Origin: an uncultured Verrucomicrobiales bacterium
GTDB taxonomy: Bacteria; Verrucomicrobiota; Verrucomicrobiae; Limisphaerales; CANJSG01
Length of the DNA: 5,322 bases
Assembly (NCBI GenBank): GCA_946480965.1
Contig: CAMLMI010000333.1
Coordinates: forward strand, 1-5,322
Reading direction: 5' to 3'
This document shows, piece after piece, positions 1-3,799 of this stretch. Position 1 is the first letter of the stretch, and each line of letters begins with the position of its first letter. The notes beneath the pieces are model-generated. The model was given only the letters and a program-made list of their open reading frames with translations, searched no databases and was not told the origin of the DNA. Made by a program: the position numbers and the translations under genes.

Positions 1-1389
1 TTGGCGCTGAAGGAAGGCGGCTTGATCCGCGACGGCTTCGACGCCTCGCTCGACGAACTGCGCGACGCCACGCGCGGCGGCAAGGACTGGGTGGCGCAGC
101 TCCAGCAGCGGGAGATCGAGCGCACCGGCATTCCTTCGCTCAAGGTCCGGTTCACCTCCGTCTTCGGCTACTTCATCGAGATCACCAAGGCCAACCTCGA
201 CAAGGTGCCGGTCGAATACGTCCGCAAACAGACCGTGGCCAACGGCGAACGTTTCATCACGCCCGAGTTGAAGGAAATGGAAGGCAAGATCCTCGGCGCC
301 GAGGAACGGGCGACCAAGCTGGAGTTCGAGATCTTCCAGCGCGTCCGCGAAACGGTGTTGGCGAAGCTGAACGCCATCCAGACCACGGCCGCCGCGCTCG
401 CGCAGCTCGACGTGCTGGGTTCCTTCGCCGAGACCGCGCGGCTCTTCGACTACGTCCGGCCCGAGATCGGCGACGACGGCGTGCTGGAGATCACCGACGG
501 CCGTCATCCGGTTCTGGAACAACAGCAGTCCGAGGAACGGTTCGTGCCGAACGACGCCGCTTTGGAAGCAGCCGCCCCAACGGTTGGAGCCGCCGCTCCC
601 GCCGAAGTGGCACAGGCGCCCTCGCCTGTGACCGTGCGGCAGGCGCCCCCGCCTGCCGGTCCCCAGATCGCGCTCATCACCGGTCCCAACATGGCGGGCA
701 AAAGCACCTACATCCGCCAAGTGGCGCTGCTCACGCTGCTCGCCCACACCGGTTCGTTCATCCCTGCCAAGCAGGCCCGGATCGACCTCGTGGACCGCAT
801 CTTTACCCGCATTGGCGCCAGCGACGATCTGTCGCGCGGGCAGTCCACCTTCATGGTGGAGATGACGGAGACGGCCAACATCCTGAACAACGCCACCCGC
901 CGCAGCCTGCTGATCCTCGACGAGATCGGGCGCGGCACGAGCACCTTCGACGGTCTCAGCCTGGCGTGGTCCATCGTGGAGCACCTGCACAACCAGGTCG
1001 GGGCCAAGACGCTCTTCGCCTCGCACTACCACGAGCTGACCGAACTCGGTGGCCGCCTGTCCCGCGTGAAGAACTTCAACGTCGCGGTGCGCGAGTGGAA
1101 CGACCAGATCGTCTTCCTGCGGAAGATCGTCGAAGGCGGCGCGGACAAGAGCTACGGCATCCAGGTCGCCCGCCTCGCCGGCACGCCCAAACCCGTCATC
1201 GAACGGGCCAAGGAAATTCTCCGCGTGCTCGAAGAGGCCGAGCTGAATCTCCAGCACGTGCTCAATGGGGAAGCAGATGCCGGACACCAGATGCCGGATA
1301 CCGGAGCGGCGGAGAAGAAGCGCCAGCGCCCGCAGCGCCGCGCCTTGAAGAACCTCGCGCCCTCGGCGCAGATGGATTTCTTCGGCTAG
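1..1389 (+). CDS. mutS: DNA mismatch repair protein MutS, C-terminal half (5' end outside window)
   Basis: This is the mismatch-recognition ATPase that starts methyl-independent or methyl-directed repair with MutL. The visible 462 residues cover the end of the lever/clamp region and the whole ATPase domain. The clamp stretch is at about residues 45-95 ([17 protein letters not shown], then a [10 protein letters not shown] stretch). A conserved DGRHPVLE turn sits near 166-173 and Walker [10 protein letters not shown] at 228-236. The [14 protein letters not shown] signature follows, then Walker [17 protein letters not shown] at 303-318 and the switch histidine segment FASHYHEL at 339-346. The protein ends in QMDFF-G (457-462), which fits the beta-clamp-binding consensus of bacterial MutS. 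The E. coli-type tetramerisation tail after that motif is absent. The N-terminal mismatch-binding domain (Phe-x-Glu) lies upstream of the window, so the TTG at position 1 is not a real start. Two oddities are an extra segment of about 28 residues at 186-221 and a 14-bp tandem duplication near residue 430. Family assignment is essentially certain. Confidence 0.97.
   Translation: MALKEGGLIRDGFDASLDELRDATRGGKDWVAQLQQREIERTGIPSLKVRFTSVFGYFIEITKANLDKVPVEYVRKQTVANGERFITPELKEMEGKILGAEERATKLEFEIFQRVRETVLAKLNAIQTTAAALAQLDVLGSFAETARLFDYVRPEIGDDGVLEITDGRHPVLEQQQSEERFVPNDAALEAAAPTVGAAAPAEVAQAPSPVTVRQAPPPAGPQIALITGPNMAGKSTYIRQVALLTLLAHTGSFIPAKQARIDLVDRIFTRIGASDDLSRGQSTFMVEMTETANILNNATRRSLLILDEIGRGTSTFDGLSLAWSIVEHLHNQVGAKTLFASHYHELTELGGRLSRVKNFNVAVREWNDQIVFLRKIVEGGADKSYGIQVARLAGTPKPVIERAKEILRVLEEAELNLQHVLNGEADAGHQMPDTGAAEKKRQRPQRRALKNLAPSAQMDFFG
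577..599. repeat. Overlapping short inverted repeats at the 5' side of the mutS insertion
   Basis: CCAAC-G-GTTGG (577-587) overlaps GGAGC-CGCC-GCTCC (586-599). Both are perfect short inverted repeats. Together with the palindromes at 611-658 they make the stretch from about 564 to 663 almost continuously self-complementary, which supports reading it as one composite repeat insertion. The arms are only 5 bp, so each one alone could be chance in GC-rich DNA. Confidence 0.5.
611..658. repeat. Two tandem perfect palindromes inside mutS (27-bp period)
   Basis: The first inverted repeat is CACAGGCG-CCCT-CGCCTGTG at 611-630. The second is CGGCAGGCG-CCCC-CGCCTGCCG at 637-658. Aligned with a 27-bp offset, the copies differ at two arm positions on each side (611/630 and 612/629 against 638/657 and 639/656). 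Every change on one arm is matched on the other, so both stems stay perfect. The remaining difference within the aligned 20 bp is in the loop. Both copies are read in the same frame and encode QAPSPV and QAPPPA. From memory, similar CAGGCG...CGCCTG palindromes are scattered through Verrucomicrobia and Planctomycetes genomes as REP-like elements; I could not check this. The segment lies where other MutS proteins have a short loop, so it looks like an in-frame insertion. Confidence 0.85.
1275..1302 (+). repeat. 14-bp tandem duplication in the mutS C-terminal linker
   Basis: AGATGCCGGACACC (1275-1288) is followed directly by AGATGCCGGATACC (1289-1302), with 13 of 14 bases identical. It lies in the poorly conserved linker between the helical end of the ATPase domain and the terminal QMDFF motif, around residues 425-434. 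The unit is not a multiple of three, so the two copies are read in different frames. Gain or loss of one copy would shift the frame before the clamp-binding motif. Confidence 0.8.
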
Positions 1390-1431
1390 GCCGGAACGAA
1401 GCCGCCGCCATGCCCCGCGCGTCCGCCCGGA

Positions 1432-1911
1432 TCAATCCACCCGCGACTTCCGGCCGCCGCGCTGCCGCAGGGTCTCGAAGTGTTCCTCCGCCACGATGTA
1501 GCCCACGCAGCTGGGAGCGCCGCATTCGCAGGGATGGTCGCGGTAGTCGGCGAGATCGTAGCCGTAGTTGAAGGTCAGCTCCTCGCCGGGAAGGATCTTC
1601 CGCTTGGCTCGGATCCAGATGCGGTTGTCGTCGTCCTGCTCGGCCTCGCAGTTCGGCTCGCAGGAGTGGTTGATGAGGCGGGCGGGATTCCACTCCACGT
1701 TGCCGTCCAGGTCGAACTGGTCGTCGATGTGGAAGATGTAGTGGTTCGACGCCTCGCAGCGTTTGGCCGACTCCTGCTTGTCGATCTTCTCGCCGACGTA
1801 TTCGAGGAGGTAGGTGCCGGAACGGATCGGCGCGATGGCCCAGAGGCCCCGGCCCTCGATCTTGGATTGGCGGATCTCCCACTTGGGCGGCTTCGACTTC
1901 GGATCACTCAT
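1432..1911 (-). CDS. SET-domain protein lysine methyltransferase
   Basis: A 159-residue protein that is almost entirely one SET domain plus a post-SET zinc site, predicted to move methyl groups from S-adenosylmethionine to protein lysines. Visible motifs in order are GRGLWA at 20-25 (SAM-binding turn), LLEYVGEKI at 35-43, RLINHSCEPNCE at 78-89 (the NHSCxPN pseudoknot motif), and GEELTFNYGYD at 109-119, which carries the catalytic tyrosine region. CECGAPSC-VG at 128-137 is the post-SET CxCx4C. With Cys84 of NHSC it would form the four-cysteine zinc site known from eukaryotic SET enzymes. No signal peptide or membrane segment is seen, so it should be cytoplasmic; the substrate is unknown. The ATG at 1911 lies 16 bp after the upstream gene's stop and has only a weak purine-rich leader (GAAGAGAA). 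The start is set by the N-terminus leading straight into the SET fold. It is likely the last gene of a minus-strand operon and converges on mutS across 42 bp. The family call is firm. Confidence 0.93.
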   Translation of the reverse strand: MSDPKSKPPKWEIRQSKIEGRGLWAIAPIRSGTYLLEYVGEKIDKQESAKRCEASNHYIFHIDDQFDLDGNVEWNPARLINHSCEPNCEAEQDDDNRIWIRAKRKILPGEELTFNYGYDLADYRDHPCECGAPSCVGYIVAEEHFETLRQRGGRKSRVD

Positions 1912-1927
1912 ACAGACACGGTTCTCT

Positions 1928-2308
1928 TCAGGCGGCCGGGAGGTTGCGGCCCGTGGCGCGGCGAATCAACTGGCGATATTCCTCCTCGCCCACCTGCCGG
2001 GGCACGGCGTGGCAGACCTGCTCGAAGCCGGGGAAGTTCCACAGGTTGGGAAAGTCCCGGCACTGCTGCGGCTTCACCGGCTGCACGGCGCAGGCTTCGT
2101 CCACGAGGAAGATGCACTCGCCGTTGGGCTTGTCCTGGAGGGCCAGGCCCTGCCGGTCGGCACGCAGACGGGTGTGGCGCTGGATGAACTCGTGTTCGGA
2201 CAGGCCGAGATGCGCGGCCATGCGGACGATCTCGTCGTCCGTCAGACGGACCTGGCCGGGCCAACGGCAGCAAGCCGTGCAGCGTTGGCACTCATGGAAG
2301 ATGGGCAT
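1928..2308 (-). CDS. YkgJ-family cysteine-cluster protein (putative metal-binding)
   Basis: A 126-residue protein with the CxxCxxCC signature of the YkgJ / UPF0153 family (putative zinc- or iron-chelating proteins). Visible cysteines are C7, C10, C13 and C14 (ECQRCTACC), C65 (GECIFL), C73, C83 (QQCRDFPNLW) and C99. The cysteine spacing and the C-R-D-F-P segment are typical of the family. The biochemical role is not established, though some relatives are proposed to bind iron-sulfur clusters or zinc. I chose the ATG at 2308 because the protein then begins MPIFHECQRC, as I expect for relatives. A GTG at 2365 is in frame and would add 19 Arg/Pro-rich residues, but it overlaps the upstream small gene by 23 bp and looks less likely. 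Neither start has a strong Shine-Dalgarno site. The stop is 16 bp before the SET-domain gene, which suggests co-transcription. No signal peptide or membrane segment is visible. The family is clear; the start is uncertain. Confidence 0.88.
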   Translation of the reverse strand: MPIFHECQRCTACCRWPGQVRLTDDEIVRMAAHLGLSEHEFIQRHTRLRADRQGLALQDKPNGECIFLVDEACAVQPVKPQQCRDFPNLWNFPGFEQVCHAVPRQVGEEEYRQLIRRATGRNLPAA

Positions 2309-2342
2309 GCGTGGTGGCCGGACCCGGCCCGCGACCCGCGCC

Positions 2343-2468
2343 TCAAGGAGCGTCGTCGCCCGCACCGCTGTTCTTCAGGAACCGGTGCACGGTCCAGATC
2401 CAGCCTAGGCCGAGCGAGACACAGAGCGCAAATATGGCGATGTCGCCGAAGGAGATGGAGGCGGTCAT
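2343..2468 (-). CDS. Small single-pass membrane protein (41 aa), unknown function
   Basis: I do not recognise this gene. The frame read from the ATG at 2468 begins MTASISFGDIAIFALCVSLG and continues GLGWIWTVHRFLKNSGAGDD to a TGA at 2345-2343. Residues of about 9-26 form one hydrophobic helix, followed by His-Arg and Lys. This predicts a short N-terminus outside and a positively charged C-terminus inside by the positive-inside rule. The minus strand reads AAGGGG five bases before the ATG (2479-2474), one mismatch from AAGGAG and the best ribosome-binding site in the window. It lies 34 bp upstream of the cysteine-cluster gene on the same strand and could lead that operon. Support comes from the helix, the ribosome-binding site and the context; no homology is known to me, so a chance ORF remains possible. 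Confidence 0.6.
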   Translation of the reverse strand: MTASISFGDIAIFALCVSLGLGWIWTVHRFLKNSGAGDDAP

Positions 2469-2479
2469 AACGGCCCCTT
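2469..2479 (-). promoter_or_regulatory. Ribosome-binding site of the 41-aa membrane protein gene
   Basis: Minus strand AAGGGG at 2479-2474, five bases upstream of the ATG at 2468. It is stronger than anything in front of the other genes here and is the main reason to take the small ORF seriously. Confidence 0.5.
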
Positions 2480-2557
2480 TCTTGCCCGCGACCGCGCCGC
2501 GGCACTACGCGCGGCTTGGCAGGACTTGGTCGGATTTTGACGCGGTTCTCAAAACAA

Positions 2558-2584
2558 CCTTCGCGGCCTTTGCGTCCTCGGCGT
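2558..2584. repeat. Three imperfect tandem 9-mers in the divergent intergenic region
   Basis: CCTTCGCGG, CCTTTGCGT and CCTCGGCGT follow one another without a gap, sharing a CCTNNGCG-type core with a few mismatches. From memory, runs of the kind CTTTGCGTC/CTTCGCG occur as interspersed repeats in many environmental bacterial genomes, so this may be a remnant of such an element. It lies in the 224-bp space between the divergent minus-strand operon and the oxidoreductase gene. Confidence 0.5.
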
Positions 2585-2606
2585 GATGCGAAGCCGCTCA
2601 CGCTTT

Positions 2607-2655
2607 CGAGAAGGACGACGAGGACGAGAAGGATTGTTCGTGCTCCCGACAATCC
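2607..2655. repeat. Purine-rich direct repeat and hairpin upstream of the oxidoreductase gene
   Basis: CGAGAAGGA occurs at 2607-2615 and again at 2625-2633, with a purine-rich GACGAC/GACGAG stretch between. The second copy runs into an inverted repeat, GGATTGT (2631-2637) and ACAATCC (2649-2655), with an 11-base loop. The stem is a perfect 7 bp, extendable by one G-U pair in RNA. It ends 37 bp before the ATG at 2693. It may be an untranslated-leader structure, an operator or a degraded repeat. There is no T-run, so it does not look like a terminator. The rest of 2469-2692 shows no gene and no convincing sigma-70 promoter on either strand. Confidence 0.5.
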
Positions 2656-2692
2656 ACGTGACACCCCGCCGACCCGCTTTCCATCATCCGCC

Positions 2693-3718
2693 ATGCCTTC
2701 ACCCATCAAGGTCGCGGTCATCGGCACGGGTTCCCTCGGCAAGGAACACGCGCGCATCTACGCCGAACTCGCCGCCAGCGGCGCGATCGAGTTCGTCGGC
2801 CTCTACGACGCCAACGCCGAGAACGCCCGCCGCGTGGCCGACAAGGTCCGCGCCCGTGTCTTCGCCTCCATCGACGAGGCCGTGGCCGCCGCCGACGCCT
2901 GCAGCATCGTCACGCCCACGATCACCCATTTCGACATCGCCCAGAAGCTCCTCGCCGCCGGCAAACACGTCTTGGTCGAAAAACCGATGACCGAGACCGC
3001 CGAGCAAGCCACCGCCATCGTTCAACAGGCCCAAGAACGCGGGCTCGTCCTCCAGGTCGGCCACGTCGAACGCTTCAACCCCGTCTTCCGCTATCTCCAG
3101 GATGTCGCCACAAAGCCGCGCTTCATCGAGACCCACCGGCTTTCGCCGTATCCCGCGCGCAGCATCGACATCGGTGTCGTCCTCGACCTGATGATCCACG
3201 ACCTCGATGTCGTCCTGGCCTTCGTGCAGTCGCCCGTGGTCAGCGTGGACGCCGTGGGCATCAACGTGCTGAGCAAGAGCGAGGACATCGCCAACGCCCG
3301 CCTGCGTTTCGCCAACGGCTGCGTGGCCAACCTCACCGTCAGCCGCGTCAGCGCCGAACGGATGCGGAAGATCCGCGTCTTCAGCGGCGGCGATCAGCCC
3401 AGCTACATCTCCCTCGATTACCGTGCGCAGGAAGGCTTCATCTACCGCATCGCCCGCGAGGGGGAGGAGGAGAGCTCCGCCATCGCCAAGCTGCTGGCCC
3501 TGGCCGGCAGCAGCGCCAGCGTGGTGAGCGAATTCGGCGGCAAACGCATCGTCCGCGAACCCGTGCCCATCACCAAGGACGAGCCCCTGAAGCTGGAGCT
3601 CCAACACTTCGTGCAATGCGTCCGCGAGAAGCAGACGCCCGAGGTCAGCGGCGCCTCCGCCAAACAGGCCCTCGACCTCGCCTTCGAGATCACCCGGCAG
3701 ATCAAGGCGCAGGGGTGA
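2693..3718 (+). CDS. Gfo/Idh/MocA-family NAD(P)-dependent oxidoreductase, resembling the lipid A cluster (GnnA-like) subgroup
   Basis: A complete 341-residue dehydrogenase of usual family length. It has an N-terminal Rossmann domain with GTGSLG at 11-16, SIVTPT near 81-86 and HVLVEKPMT around 92-100, whose Lys97 is the conserved EKP lysine. GHVERFNP follows at 123-130, then the substrate domain with DLMIHDLD carrying His169, the likely catalytic histidine. The stretches GHVERFNP, DLMIHDLD, SEDIANARLRFANGCVANLT and RVSAERMRKIR match what I recall of the MocA-type proteins encoded between lpxA and lpxB, and of GnnA, which oxidises UDP-GlcNAc at C3 for lipid A with amide-linked chains. That assignment is an inference, since no lpx or aminotransferase gene is in the window. 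The ATG at 2693 places the Rossmann glycine motif at the expected distance. The frame stays open upstream to 2516, but the added residues are Arg/Thr-rich and unlike the family. No Shine-Dalgarno site is seen. Confidence 0.92.
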   Translation: MPSPIKVAVIGTGSLGKEHARIYAELAASGAIEFVGLYDANAENARRVADKVRARVFASIDEAVAAADACSIVTPTITHFDIAQKLLAAGKHVLVEKPMTETAEQATAIVQQAQERGLVLQVGHVERFNPVFRYLQDVATKPRFIETHRLSPYPARSIDIGVVLDLMIHDLDVVLAFVQSPVVSVDAVGINVLSKSEDIANARLRFANGCVANLTVSRVSAERMRKIRVFSGGDQPSYISLDYRAQEGFIYRIAREGEEESSAIAKLLALAGSSASVVSEFGGKRIVREPVPITKDEPLKLELQHFVQCVREKQTPEVSGASAKQALDLAFEITRQIKAQG

Positions 3719-3749
3719 CGGATCGGCCGACCAGACGGCTGCGTGTCCC

Positions 3750-3772
3750 GCCCGAAGACCGGGCTTTCCCGG
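3750..3772 (+). terminator. Weak, mutually exclusive GC hairpins after the oxidoreductase gene
   Basis: GCCCG-AAGAC-CGGGC (3750-3764) is followed by TTT, a possible weak intrinsic terminator for the upstream gene. The same CCGGG segment can instead pair in CCGGG-CTTT-CCCGG (3759-3772), so the two folds exclude each other. Stems are only 5 bp and the T-run is short, so chance is a real alternative in DNA this GC-rich. Confidence 0.3.
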
Positions 3773-3786
3773 AGGCCCTTCGCGGT

Positions 3787-3799
3787 TAGACTCGTCGGC
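3787..3799 (+). promoter_or_regulatory. Possible -10 box placing transcription start at the GTG of the next gene
   Basis: TAGACT at 3787-3792 matches TATAAT at four of six positions, including the first, second and last. It ends seven bases before the GTG at 3800, so transcription from it would begin at or next to the start codon and give a leaderless message. No Shine-Dalgarno sequence precedes this GTG, which fits. No good -35 is seen at the usual spacing (3764-3769 is CTTTCC), so the call is tentative. Confidence 0.35.

Noticed and set aside
1..3. TTG at position 1 as the start of MutS
   Set aside because: The sequence begins in the middle of a protein usually 800-900 residues long; the real start is upstream of the window.
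611..664. Tandem palindromes as a CRISPR array
   Set aside because: Only two units with 27-bp spacing, no distinct spacers, and located inside an intact reading frame with no cas genes nearby.
966..1571. 201-residue plus-strand frame overlapping the mutS end and the SET gene
   Set aside because: Arg-rich shadow of two well-supported genes in other frames.
1480..2187. 235-residue plus-strand frame opposite the SET and YkgJ genes
   Set aside because: It is antisense to two genes with intact family motifs, and its own translation shows no recognisable domain.
2309..2365. GTG at 2365 as the start of the YkgJ-family gene
   Set aside because: It would add an Arg/Pro-rich leader and overlap the small membrane-protein gene. 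The ATG at 2308 gives a protein starting directly before the cysteine cluster. It is not fully excluded.
2537..2565. sigma-70 promoter with TTGACG at 2537-2542
   Set aside because: No acceptable -10 hexamer lies at 16-18 bp spacing; the sequence there is TTCGCG.
2516..2692. Upstream in-frame extension of the oxidoreductase
   Set aside because: The added 59 residues are Arg/Thr/Pro-rich and cover the repeat-rich intergenic DNA. The ATG at 2693 gives the normal family N-terminus with the Rossmann motif at residues 11-16.
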